Assembly: GCA_032191485.1 (NCBI GenBank)
Contig: JAVDOI010000001.1
Span: forward strand, 32,887,885 to 32,951,884
Length of the DNA: 64,000 nucleotides
Direction: 5' to 3'
Origin: Leptoclinus maculatus
Taxonomy: Eukaryota > Chordata > Actinopteri > Perciformes > Stichaeidae
Made by a program: the position numbers and the translations under genes. The notes below the pieces were generated by a model. The model saw only the letters and a list, made by a program, of their open reading frames with translations. It was not told the DNA's origin and made no database searches. Below are positions 24,736 through 36,779 of this stretch, in pieces (the first letter of the stretch is position 1; each line of letters begins with the position of its first letter).

Positions 24736-26884
24736 GTAGGCTTTTAGTTTTTTATTCATACACTTAAATCTATGCGGAGAACACATTAAAGTGTATATCT
24801 ATCAGTTTGAGCTTTTTGATACTTCCAGCACCTTATTTTAAGATAATGGTGAAGCGGTGGTTATCCTGCATTTACTAGTCTTTTTATTCATAGATATCAG
24901 CAGAGGTTCAAGACGTTAGGGTCAATGCTGACATGACTGTCTCAGATTTAACTGGTATCTTCTGTCTATGGTATCATTGGCTATATTACACATTACATTT
25001 AATCTTTATTTACTAACAGAAATGTGCTTAATCAACCATTTAGTTAATTTTCCTTCAGCTGCTACAACCTGACACATGCATTTATTTTTAAAGATCCACT
25101 GTGTTATAGATACATAACATTTTAATAAATTATTGCATTATTTATTGCAAAAACTTGAATACACAGTTAAGATTTTAACATCATTTTAACAACTAAATAA
25201 ATATATATGTTGTGATTACATTAAAGGGGACAAAAGTCACTGTGGTCCGTATTTCATGTTTTTTTGTCAGGAAGCTTTTTTTTTTACCAAAAAAATGTGA
25301 ATGCTGCAGTCATCACTTCACTGTAATTGGATGGAGAGATAAAGGAAAGTGGGCAAATGAAGCACAATTGTAGCCTGGGTCCAGACCTTTGAATACGCCC
25401 ACGCCACCAAGTTTGAGTTGACAATTCTGTCTGATATCAGAGAAGCCCAACTGCACATGACAGGGAGAATACATTTATCATGCAGTCTTAACTGCTGTTT
25501 TCTATTCTTCGTTGTTTTTCATAGTCACGTGTGTAAACGCAATGATGTGATTAAGTCTGAATCATATTTTTTTCTGTACATATACATCATATCTAACTTC
25601 CAAAGCAAATGTAATTAGTCAAGTTTCTGGGGCTTTGTAGACCTGAAAATCCTCTTCTTATGTCCGATTCCAAGTTGCATCCGTGCAGTCTCACAGTTTG
25701 TTTGTTTGTCTCTCTCTCTCTATTTGGTTTGAGAGTTTTTTTTAAAAGAAACACATCTATCAGAGGGTGTGAAATTGAAAGGATCTTTGCAAGTTATTTT
25801 TATTTCCATATCACAGAAATATGCACATTCCAATTTCAACTTAACTAAACATCTGTTATATTCATTTTAAAATGTTGCTAATCTAATTAAATATGACCAG
25901 AGATTGTTCAATACATTTGTAATGTATCTAAAGTAGATTGTAAGTAGACTATGAAGTTATCTTGTTCATCGTGCAATTAAATATGTCATTTTTGTCATTA
26001 TGGCTTATTTGCACACAATTATTTGTCTATAGATTCAATAAAAAAAGCTATTTAGCAGAGGAGAAACACTGTTAAAACATTTCAAGACATAAGTGCGCTT
26101 CTAGTATTACAAACAGTATTTAGCATTATCCTGATCTGCTGCACTCACACAAGGTGACGGAGGCCTCTCCTTCACCTGAGCTCATTGCCACTGCAGCGAT
26201 TATTTCGCAGAGTTCAGCCCGGAGGTCAAAGATTTGCTGTCATTACTTCAATAAAGGCCTGAGCAGCAAAGTGATGGACGCATGTTATCTCCATCACAAT
26301 GATCTCAGCCTGCTGGCCATAACCTTGAAAGAAAACAAGGTCATAATACATGCACACAACCATGTCATGCATACAATACACCATTAGACACACACACACA
26401 GGGATACAGTAACATCCCTCTTTTCGTTTGGTCATAAAACTGCAGGCTATCTGCAAATTAAACAGGAGCTTAATAGCTTTTTTTTCACTCTGAACACAAA
26501 AGGCATCCAGATTACTATCGGTGTGACAGTGACTGTGAGAGACTACACATACACACACACACGCGCATACACGCACACACACAGTCAAAGAATCATTCAG
26601 GACTCTTGCTGACGCTCTTATCAGAAACAATTAACATTTAAAAGGGACGTTGCTACAAATTGCCATTTCATTAATTAGGATGTTGAGCAGCCTTTAGGCC
26701 CTGCATTACAAGTAATCTTTCAAAAACAAAGTAGCTACAGGGGACAACATAATAATGAGGACTGGAAATTATTTTTCACAGGCAGAGGAAAATGAAAAGA
26801 TAATGTAATGCAGAGAATAATGGATGATTTTCAGCCATGCTGGTGGATACGGCTTTAGGGATAGCAGTGTTGGCTGGTCGGTTG
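24736..26884. other. Intergenic stretch without recognised gene
   Basis: AT-rich, with a short CA-rich patch at about 26545-26583. No supported exon. Confidence 0.5.
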
Positions 26885-27345
26885 GTCCACCTCTTTGGTC
26901 CAGACTGAAATATCTCAACAATCATTAGATAGATTGAAATTTTGCCCAGACAGACATTCATGTTCCCTTCAGGCTGAAATGTAATAACTTACTGACCTTT
27001 CCTTTAGAGTCACCATCAGGTCAATGTTTCAATTTGTTTTCTGTTATTCTTCAACCTGTATTCCCATCAGCTTCAACTGTACTTTGTGTTTTGTGCTAAT
27101 AGAAATTCACATTACGTTTGTAGCTGACGCTTTTATCCACAGCGACTTACAATAAGTGCATTCAACCACGTAGATACAACACAAAATTTGCAAGAACTTG
27201 CAAAAGTTAGCATGCTAACACGCTAGACTTTGCTTAGTAAACATTATACCTGCTGAACATCACCATGTTAGCATTATCATTGTGCGTTTGTTAGCATGCT
27301 AATGCCATGTCTGTTAGTTGTATTTCCCAGGACTGCTGAGTTGCC
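26885..27345 (+). repeat. Second copy of the TTAGCATGCTAAC repeat, with a nested insertion
   Basis: It shows the same words as 24300-24735: TATCTCAACAATCATTAGAT-like start, CAACTGTACTTTGTGTTTTG, and later GTTAGCATGCTAAC. A foreign segment at about 27110-27160 interrupts it. Confidence 0.6.
27110..27160 (-). repeat. SINE/L2-type 3' tail fragment
   Basis: On the minus strand it reads TAAGTCGCTGTGGATAAAAG CGTCAGCTAC-like, the conserved tail shared by many fish tRNA-derived SINEs. It closely matches the tail of the SINE at 53836-54036. Only the tail is present. Confidence 0.6.
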
Positions 27346-28642
27346 TTTGACAGAGAGTGCAGCTGTAGGATTCAAGAAGGAGTTTGTGTGATTTTCAAGG
27401 ATTTTCTTTTCCCTGCATTTAGTGGATTTAGTCATTTGGCCAGCAGGTTGAAATATAATCCCATGAGCTAAACACAGAGTATCACAGTTTGGGTTTTTTT
27501 CCCTAAAAGGACATTAACGCTGCACGGGATGACACATATACAACAAGCTGAAGCATTTGTCAGTAGCTGCTGTGTGTTTCTAGACTGTAGTTCTTATTTT
27601 GTGTGTGTGTTCGGATAGATAAGTAGGCCCCTATGTGAAGTTAGCATGGCTGATATGTTGCTTTCACCACACCCCTCCAGGTACAGATATACAGCGCCCA
27701 TTTTCTAGATTTACTGTAAATCATTACTCACTCATACACTAACACACATGTGTGAGCATGTGCACGCTCACAGAGTGCGTGCCATAACTCCTTTAAGCTG
27801 GAAGCCAATAAACAATAAACAGTGATATTCAGCATACCTCAGCCATCAATCTGTGCTCAACGACAGCTTCAGATGTAAATCACTCGTATGATTCAGGCCA
27901 TGTGGAGGTCAGAGGAGAGAGAGGGACTAGACAAATGCAGAGGAAGGATAATAAGCATGTTCTTGAAAGAAAAAAAAATCTTTATACTATTGATGCATGT
28001 TATAATCTGTAAACAAGCATTTCAAGGGCACACAATCCATCTATGTACATAGAAAAAGGAGCAATGCCTTGCTTGATAAAACTGTGGCACTCTATCGTCA
28101 AAATGATCCCTGGCACCATGATAACAATAATAAGAACTATTTTTTCTTTATTATCTGTTTCAGGCAATTGCATACATATATGAATGAATGAATGACTATG
28201 CAGATAAATAAATAATTCTTCTGTAGTACTATGCTGCCCCCTGGCAGGTGTTTGCAAGCACAATGAAGACTCAAAGAGGCAACACTTTGTGAATGCTCAT
28301 CTAATATACTAAAAGTATATTATTGGTATACCAGATTAAATAATAAAACAAATACTCAAAGAATATTTTTCTACACATACCTAACAAAGAAACACGTAAA
28401 ATTGCATTCTTCTCTTTGACATTATATTATTGTCCATTTAAATCCAATATTTATCACACACAGAGAAATATTCTTATAGAGTAGATACATTTTATATCCA
28501 GGTCATGGAGGACCTTGATAAGGATCATATAAACAACTGAAAACCACCTTTACAAATGCAACTCCCAGTTGTGCAAAAAACACTGTAAAGTCACAGTGAA
28601 GCAGCTGCTGCAGATAGTGTAGTGGTGAAAACGGTGCGTAGA
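27346..28642. other. Intergenic DNA and slc38a8 3' UTR
   Basis: A minus-strand AATAAA lies at 28152-28147, about 490 bases past the slc38a8 stop, and is a candidate poly(A) signal. Nothing else was recognised. Confidence 0.4.
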
Positions 28643-29905
28643 TCAGAATTTGTTGCAAAGCTCCATGATAGCGATGGTGGTGCTCTGTCCAAAGATGAAG
28701 ACTCCAACTACAATGGTTATGACTCCCCAAACCGATAAAATAACCCTGCAAAGAAGAACAAAGGACATCAACAGAAAGAAGTCTTTTAACAACAAGTTAT
28801 TCGGCAACGATTTGAATCTTCTTCCTGACAGTAATAGTCATTAATAAACTTGTTTTTTCTTCACACATCCTCATGTTAAAATGGATCTAACGGATATCGA
28901 TACCCATAGAGGCCTTCTCGACCTTCAAGCCATTTCTATTCTACAATATAAGAGACACTTTTTTTATATGTTGTCTTTCTTTCCTGGGATACAACACAGT
29001 CCAAACTCTAAAAGGACTTTGTGAACTTGAATGGTGATGACTGATTAGAGCAGATTGTTGCCGACTGATAACTTGTATCACTTTTGTAATTGTTACTCTG
29101 CAGCATGTGACCTCACTGCCCTGTTTCTATGACCAGCAACTTTTTTCATGAAACCCCTCTCGTTTTAACTTGTTTATGGTTTAATTTGCTAAAATTCAAT
29201 TTTGTAATTTCCTAGAAATGTAATTTGAACTAATTCTAGAGAAAAATAGGAATTGCCTTGGAAGAAAATCTCCATTTATACCCAAGAAAATATACATTCA
29301 TTATTCATTCATTATCTGAAAATGTATGTATCAGTTAAACACTATTTATTTTCCCTGTAATTTGTACCAATTACATTATTCTTTCCAGGAATTTATTTGG
29401 AAATTACTAGGAAATAATTCTGAAAGTGATGGACCTTCAAATAAAAGAATTATCAGAATAATCTCATGCACATATGAGTCTATAGGTCCTCACCCACCTG
29501 ACTCTTGGAGTGACAGATTCAGTTTGCATTGTGAACAATAAGCAAAGACCTGTAACACACAAACCAAACAGGTGAGTCCAACTCAAAGTGATTTACAGGA
29601 AACTAATAATAAGATATAACAAATATAAAACATATACACATCATGTCATTACAAACAGAGATAAATACACATATACATATGTTACGGTTGTTTACATACC
29701 AGGAAAAACAAAGATGAAGAAGGCGCTGATTCCTCCGATGACACTGATGACCTCCCCCATGTCGGGGACGAACATGGCGATGAGAAGAGTGATGGTGATC
29801 CAGATCACAGTGAGAACTACTCTGCAGCGACTCTCAAACGTATGAGTGACGATTCCCCGATGATTTCTTTGAATACGCAGTATCAGGTTCAGGATGACAG
29901 ATCTG

Positions 29906-29954
<49 letters not shown>

Positions 29955-31235
29955 CAACATGTTAGTTGTTAAAACACACACACACACAAAACAAACAAAC
30001 TCTGGTGTCGCTCACCTCCCCAGAAGAAGAATAATAGGATAGATGGTGACGATTGATATTCCAAAAAGTAGTCTGGAGATGATCATGACCACATCATTTC
30101 CTGGATATGACATCAAAATATCAGAGGCAACCGCCCGTCCAAACGTCATGAAGCCGTACACACCTGGAGATGAGAGAGGGAGCGAATGTGATTCACAGCT
30201 TTCAGGTGAGCACATAATGCACAGAGGTCGACGTTTTAGAGTTGAACTCACCGGTTAGAGTGTAGATGAGTAAACAGAAAATCATGGAGACCACAGAGAT
30301 GACCACCCAGTGAAAGAGGTTCTGGTTCTCCATGCTGCTGTAGATCGTAATACAGGCTTCATGGCACTGCAAACACACACAGACACTCAAAGTGACACTA
30401 AAGCCAGTTTAGGGGACTTTTTTCTATCCTGTTATCCAGAGTCATGCTGCTTTCTAGTAGTTTTTTGAGTATCTTGAACATTGAATAACTTACTTAGCAT
30501 ACCTCCATACATGGATATATTATATATTATATTATATGGGATACATTTATTATCTGCTACTACTGTTCCCAAAATATTAATATTTGTATTACTATGGCTA
30601 TACACGCTACAATAATTGTTTGAGTATGTAAACAAGAGTTGGGCAAATGTTTAATATGGTCGTACTTAATTCATTGTTAATCATCGTTAATCATTTGACT
30701 GTTATCTAGCATGAAAATGAAAAGCAGAAAAATGATAATAAGCACATTTTGAAAGGTATGCAAGGCCACAAGTAAAAGTACCACAAATCAAATAGCAATA
30801 ATAGCAACCCAAAATATTAGCTAAAAGGTAGAATGCAAAGAAATGTGTCTTGCATCCATTTCTACGTTAGGCATTAGCATTCATTGCTCAGATATTTTAC
30901 GATCAGAAACTGCCAGTTATATTATGACAGGAATACTGGGAAGAGTGCAAAGACCTCCGATGATACGGCATTCGGACAAAAGCACTACATGAAATAAAAA
31001 TAATTTCCTCATGCTCCACACGCTCATCTGTTATTGTTGGTTGGTTTGTGCTCCTACATTTCTTTGTGCTTTCTTATTTGGACAATATCAAATCCATATT
31101 AAACCACTTCAATACCAAACGTCTAACCGACTACTTTCAGACTTAAAAGCGTGAAGTTGATCCTACCTGGAAGCCAAAGCAGATGGTCGGCACGACACTG
31201 AACATTGAAGCCCATGAACTCAGACTGAAAAAACA

Positions 31236-31272
<37 letters not shown>

Positions 31273-34200
31273 TAACTGATGCACACAATTCAACAGCTAT
31301 ATAAAATGAGAAGCCAATGATGAACACACAAACAGAAATGCATCCATTAAAAACAGTGTTACTGACCCTTGGCTGTGCTCTGGAGTTATTATAACAGTGT
31401 GGCTTTCCATCATGTAATATTTGACAATCACTGCCACACACAGATACGTAGCAGCCAGCGTTCCCAACACACTGACATAAGGAGAAAACCGTTAGAAAAC
31501 CTTTAAAAAAACATTTAAATATACACTTTAATAACAGACTTATCTTAACATACTCATATATTTTTTGTTTGTTTATCATATTCTATTGTACATTTTCATA
31601 TTTTTATTTTTAAATAATGTCTTGTGCTATTGCACTGGGTTTATTGTGATGCACCAATCAGCAAGCCAAATTCCTTGTATATGCATAAGTACTTGGCAAT
31701 AAACCGTTTCTGGTTCTGATTAAATCACATAAAGATAAACACTCGACTGGATGTCATTGTGACCACAGATACCTTGTGTATTTCTGGATGCCAATTTCTT
31801 TTGGGATGGACAAGGGTAAGATGATGAAGAGGCACATGATGAAGAGGGCAAACCGTTGGTCGAAGTACCAGTGATACGGCATCTCTCCCTCACTGGACCC
31901 AGTCACCGTCTCATACAAAGAAAGACTCACTGGTAGAAGTCAGAGTCAAAATTAGAGTCTATCTATATGCTGCAACATGCAGACATAAGAATAGTAGCAA
32001 TATAATAGAGTCTGCATGCTCACAGAATCATTTACAGATTCATTTATTTTTTATCTCCTGCTTAAAAGTCTGATTTATGTTGTTTAAATGCATTAACGTT
32101 GGGGATGAACATAGAGAATAATGAAAACAACAATTCATGCATACGTGTTTAAATCTCACTACAGTTAAATGCTCCATTTGCAATGTGCTCACTGCAGAAT
32201 CTCTGAACATTGATGGATTTTTTGGAGGTGGTGTGTTTATAAATCCAATCTAATGCTCCGTTTAAAATTGGAACAGAGCAAAAACATTAAAAGGATTTGA
32301 AGCATTTGAGATGGACAAAACGACAAAGGGAAAAATGAAAAAAGGGTAGCATTATTGCTCCCAGTCACATGTTTTTACTCTAATACTAGCTAGAATGAAA
32401 ATTAAAGTGCGGATGATTTGTGGTCTGAGAGATTAATTTTTTTATATGGAAATCTCTGCTAAATTGATCACAAACTCCTAATAAAATGATAACATTAAAA
32501 CATTGTGCTACAATACAAGCACAAATATCTTTAACTTCTCAGCATCTTTTAATCACTTATTTACTCTGTGGTTGCATGTTGTTGTGTGTTTGATGCACAC
32601 ATTTGCAAATATGTCTTGTATTTCTCATTCCTTGTTTGCGTTATGCAGTTGTATTCTCTGCATATACTCTGTTATATATTGTAACAATATGTACATCATT
32701 TAGATTTTATTTTACATAGTCCTATATTTACATTTTATGTAGTCTTGTATTTCTATTTTTTCTTATATTTATTCATGCTTATATAGAAGAGCAACTGTAA
32801 TGTACAAAAGTATTTCTGATTCTGATTTATTATTTAACAGCTGATAGCGCCATAAAGGCTGTTTAGTGTGGACAAAAGTTTAGTGACAATGGCTCTAAGA
32901 GATAGAAGAAGTCTTTGACAGTGTTATAAAGAATAAGACATTTAGTCTGTGATGAACTGGTTGGAGAAATAATGTTTGGATACGATGAAGTCTTGTCAAT
33001 TTAATCTGCAAACCTTCCAATAAACCCTTGTCCCATGTTTTCCCGGCCTCCTAGACCAGGATTTTTGCAGGGTTTATTAGACATTTTTAATACCACACAG
33101 AATGCAATTTAATACCTGATTAACGATCATACCTGAAAGTATGATGTAAAACCAGTCAGGACAATATGGCCCAGAATTATTCATTACCATAAGCATCCAA
33201 TACAATAGTTCCGAATGATATAATTAATCGCTTTAATGTGAAAGGACACAGATGAGCTGCGTAACATGGATGGATATATTCCCCAATAAAAAATAATTAA
33301 GAACATCAGTTCAATTAATTATTTTCCACCTTCGACACTAAGCTGCTGTAGCTAACAGAGACAGAAAGATGATACGAGGGAGTGAGAGATGCAACGAAGG
33401 TGATTGAAACCCGGGACATTGCGGTTTATGGATACCTTCTTTACAGAGAGGTGAAAATAAAATGAAGGTAGGAGCCTGTAAGCTATACAGCCATTGACCA
33501 AGTGGTCCATTGTAAGTAACGAGAGAACCTACATCATGAAAATAATATAACGTTATTCAGCCCTTACATTTCTCCAGCTGGTCCTGAACCACCACCAGGA
33601 AGGCGACACATATCATGAAGAGGTTGAAGCAGAAACAGACTTCACAGAGTTGACCCACAGCTCCTCCACACACCTCTCTCACCACGTCCTGATACGTCTT
33701 CTGTCTGCTGACTGATGAGGCATAGCCCAGGATGACCAAACCACTGATGAGGAAGACCAGCGAAACCTTCAGGACACACACCATGAACCACCATTAGACA
33801 ACGGGCCCCATAAAGATCATTCTGCCTATTCTAATGTAGGTTCTCTTACTTGTTTTACTTTGAAAGTAGACTGTTTGTAGATGTAGTATTATAGGAACAT
33901 AAACAGGAAAAGGACTCAAATTGAGATCAAGTGCCCCAAACCTCTTGAGCCCTTGGGCCTGTTCTTGGAAAGTCAGAATGCACACACACACATTTTTTGC
34001 TGCAGTGCAATGAAAGTTCAGGTCCTCACCTAAACTGGAAGCTTCATTAGAGCTCACCTGTGAAAAGATGTGCCTCTTTCACACCAGGGAGAGACTGAGG
34101 GGTGGTGAGTCTCTATGGGCACATCCCAAGTCTCTTATTTGTCATTCCCTCGTTTCCTCTCTCCTCGCATGATTTCCTTGCTAAGACGCAAGGAAAAGAC

Positions 34201-34654
34201 GCAAGTGAGGGAAACGAGGATGCAATTAAGAGACTTGGGATGTACCCTATATACACAGTCTGCAGGCTACGCCAAACTAAGCCCCCAAAAGCGTTTGACG
34301 AGCAAGATATATAAAGAAACAGGTCAATACAATGGAGGCATTTGCTGTTAAACGTTTCTAATACTCCCATGAACGTTCATGCAGGCCCTTTAATATGCAT
34401 ATCAAGCCTGTATTAAACAGTGCACTTAACAACAGCAGTTGGTCAGTTAGTTGTTTGGTCCTCACCAGCTCCACACTGACGGCACTAGTCACTCCCCCCG
34501 CCTTCTGGAAAGCCCAGGGGAAGTTGAGCAGTCCGGCTCCGAGCGCAGACTTCAGCATGATGAACACCGCACCGAGCGAGCCGAGCCGAGGCGGGGCCGC
34601 GTGAGACGCAGACCGGGCCAGCAGGTTGATGCTCTCGCGGGCCAGTTCCTCCAT
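28643..34654 (-). CDS. slc38a8: Sodium-coupled neutral amino acid transporter 8-like (ten coding exons)
   Basis: A multi-pass plasma-membrane amino acid transporter of the SLC38 family. In humans SLC38A8 loss causes foveal hypoplasia with optic nerve decussation defects. Ten coding exons with GT-AG borders keep one frame: 34654-34466, 33766-33568, 31929-31773, 31471-31367, 31224-31167, 30366-30252, 30163-30016, 29902-29700, 29549-29498, 28745-28643 (TGA). They total 442 residues; human is about 435. Family landmarks are SALGAGLLNFPWAFQKAGGV in the first helix, the LVFLISGLVILGY helix, PTICFGFQCHEA across the exon 5/6 join, LTGVYGFMTFG across the exon 6/7 join, YPGNDVVMIISRLLFGISIV, and IGGISAFFIFVFPG near the end. 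The exon-1 frame opens upstream with GTG; the first ATG, 63 codons before the donor, is used as start. All exon phases agree. The closely related SLC38A7 is less likely, because the short N-terminus and the FIFGQST C-terminal segment match SLC38A8. Confidence 0.95.
29907..29946. repeat. (CA)n microsatellite at slc38a8 exon-8 splice acceptor
   Basis: On the gene strand it is about 20 TG units that end two or three bases before the acceptor GACAG at 29907-29903. The normal pyrimidine tract is therefore replaced by the repeat. Confidence 0.95.
31238..31270. repeat. (CA)n microsatellite at slc38a8 exon-5 splice acceptor
   Basis: On the gene strand it is about 16 TG units followed by a short T-run and CAG at the exon-5 acceptor (31226-31225). 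Confidence 0.95.
31615..31720 (+). repeat. LINE-type 3' tail remnant in slc38a8 intron 3
   Basis: The words AAATTCCTTGTATATGCATA, ACTTGGCAATAAA and TTCTGGTTCTGATTAAA match the 3' end of common fish non-LTR retrotransposons. A similar TATTTCTGATTCTGATTT end is at about 32808-32830 in intron 2. The family is not assigned. Confidence 0.5.
34114..34251. mobile_element. Hairpin-type MITE in slc38a8 intron 1
   Basis: About 138 bases with long inverted arms. The left arm reads ATGGGCACATCCCAAGTCTC then TTA...CCCTCGTTTCC. The right arm reads GGAAACGAGG then TTAAGAGACTTGGGATGTAC CCTAT. The inner part also pairs (TTCCTTGC with GCAAGGAA). It has no coding capacity. The target duplication is not clear. 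Confidence 0.75.
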
Positions 34655-34908
34655 GATCCTGAACAAAGCTCCGAGACTCACGGCACCGGGAGGAGACGCT
34701 TTAACTGATGCTCTTCAAGAAAGACTTTCAACAACTCTCCCACAGTAGTCCATGTGTTTGGTTCATCCTCCTGAGTGGGAAACCATGCAAATATATAGCC
34801 TACACCCACGCGCACACACGACTCACGTGGTGTAATTGGACATTTTGACTATTAAACATTTCACTCTGAGGTGACAAATTTGACACTAAAGTGTGTACGT
34901 TTGCTTGT

Positions 34909-34909
<1 letters not shown>

Positions 34910-34991
<82 letters not shown>
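34910..34991. repeat. (CT)n microsatellite upstream of slc38a8
   Basis: About 41 uninterrupted CT units (GA on the gene strand), starting about 255 bases upstream of the slc38a8 ATG. Such GA tracts near start sites can bind GAGA-type factors or form H-DNA; here this is inference only. Confidence 0.97.
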
Positions 34992-34995
<4 letters not shown>

Positions 34996-35463
34996 CTTCC
35001 AAACCATGAAGGAACATTATAAAACATAAGGTAAGTAATAGTTCAAGTAATGTGCAATGTCAGCATGGCTGGATTAACCTTCAGTGCTCCAGTGCAGAAA
35101 TACTGGCCCACCTGGTACTCACATTTAGTCTCTTTGTGTTTTCTTTGTAAATTACTTTTGAAGAGGGACAAGTTAACTACATTTGTAAGCAGGAGTGAAT
35201 CCAAAATCATCCAGCCTCTTATTCAGACTCAGTGGTAATTTTAACAAGTAAACCCAAAACTGAAAAAATAGAAACTGTCAAAATTATATTTTGAAATTAG
35301 GATCTCAAAATTAAGAAATAGCCTAAGGAGCTTTAAGGTAATAACCACATAATTGTCATAAAAGTCCTTTATTTTGATTGTTGCATGTCTCCTCTCTCTC
35401 CCCATTTTTACACAGGACTTCATAATCTCAGCCATGTTTCATGCTACACACCATCTGTTAGAG

Positions 35464-36771
35464 CAGTGATTTTCAACCGCTGTGCCGCGGCACACCAGTG
35501 TGCCGTGAGAGATCGTCAGGTGTGCCGTGGGAAAATGTCCAATTTCACTTAATGGGTCCAAAAAAATATTATTTAGTTGCTGCAAATACTTTGCCATTGT
35601 TGAGCGTCTGAGCTGCAATATAGTGGCTGGCTAAGTAATAATACTCTTCCATGCCAGTGGGTGGCAGTAGGTAGCGCAGTAATGACCTTGTTAATTTAAA
35701 ACAGTAGAATGAAATGACGGGCGGGAGAGGTTGAGGTGACAAGATGAACAGCGATGGAGAAATATTTGAAAAGGAAAAATGCAGACTCTGAACTGGGCCC
35801 TGGACAAAATAACCCAGATGAAAAGCCTAGTAAGGATCAACACATTTAGAGACTTGTCATTAAATTGTCAGCATATAGCCCTCGGTACAACGGCCCGCCA
35901 GAAAATATCATATGTTTATCATAACTGGCCCGCCACACCACAGAGCTCCGGGACGAAACGTGGCGATGTGAGCTGGCTTTTTGTGCAACATAACGAAGCA
36001 TCTCACTGCGCTAAACCTCCAGCTTCAGGGACGGGGACGTGTGATCACAGACATGTGTGATGCAGTAAAAGTCTCCACCGCTGTGTTCCCGACTGAGCAT
36101 TGTGCTGATAAACTGGGTGCACTCGGCGATTTGCCGACTTTGCAGCTCAGAAATTTAAATTGGAACTGCTCAGCAATCCGTTTGCAGTTGACGTGGAAAG
36201 AGCACCTGTGGAGCTGATAGACCTCCAGTGTAATGACACACTCAAGGCAAAGTATGAATCTGAGGGCGCTGCACAGTTTCCAAGCTTCATCCCCGAAACG
36301 ATGCCTTAAATGCTGCTCAAACGCTCTGCATGTTTGGAAGCACATACCTGTGTGAGCAGCTTTTCTCTGTGATGAAGATGAACAAAAACCCACATAGGAG
36401 TCATCTCACTGATGCACACCTTTACTCCATCTTGAGGGTTTCCACAGAACCTAACCCCAGATATTAATGAACTGGCAGCCAAGAAAAGATGCCAAACATC
36501 TGGCTCTAAATATGTATTTTTATAATATGTATTTTTTTTGCACTTTGTCCAATATCCCTTCTATCCTGTTCATTAAATGGTGACTATTTGGCCCTCAACG
36601 TAGTCCCAATTTTTTGTTTTGTCCCTCTCTGTGATTGAGTTTGACACCCTGGCATATATGCTGTATTATGCTAAAAGGTGTCATTTTGTAACGTTTTTGG
36701 TTGTTGGTGTGCCGCGGGATCTTTTTAATGTAAAAAATGTGCCGCGGCTCAGAAAAGGTTGAAAAACACTG
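35464..36771 (+). mobile_element. Deleted hAT-superfamily transposon with degraded transposase
   Basis: The terminal inverted repeats are CAGTGATTTTCAACC on the left and GGTTGAAAAACACTG on the right. The exact 8-bp direct repeat TGTTAGAG flanks them (35456-35463 and 36772-36779), as expected for hAT. Both subterminal parts carry GTGCCGCGG words. Inside, broken frames still show hAT transposase remains: HLTALNLQLQGRGRVITDMC near 36000-36060, a VELIDLQCNDTLKAKYES-like part near 36210-36260, and the C-terminal dimerisation part CEQLFSVMKMNKNPHRSHL near 36350-36410. Frameshifts and missing N-terminal regions make it inactive. It lies between slc38a8 and nrn1l. Confidence 0.9.
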
Positions 36772-36779
36772 TGTTAGAG

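Noticed and set aside
26226..26630. Minus-strand open frame of 134 codons
   Set aside because: Low-complexity Cys-Val repeats from a CA-rich patch; no splice sites or family match.
35779..36393. Open frames inside the hAT element as genes
   Set aside because: They are fragments of a frameshifted transposase within terminal repeats, not host genes.
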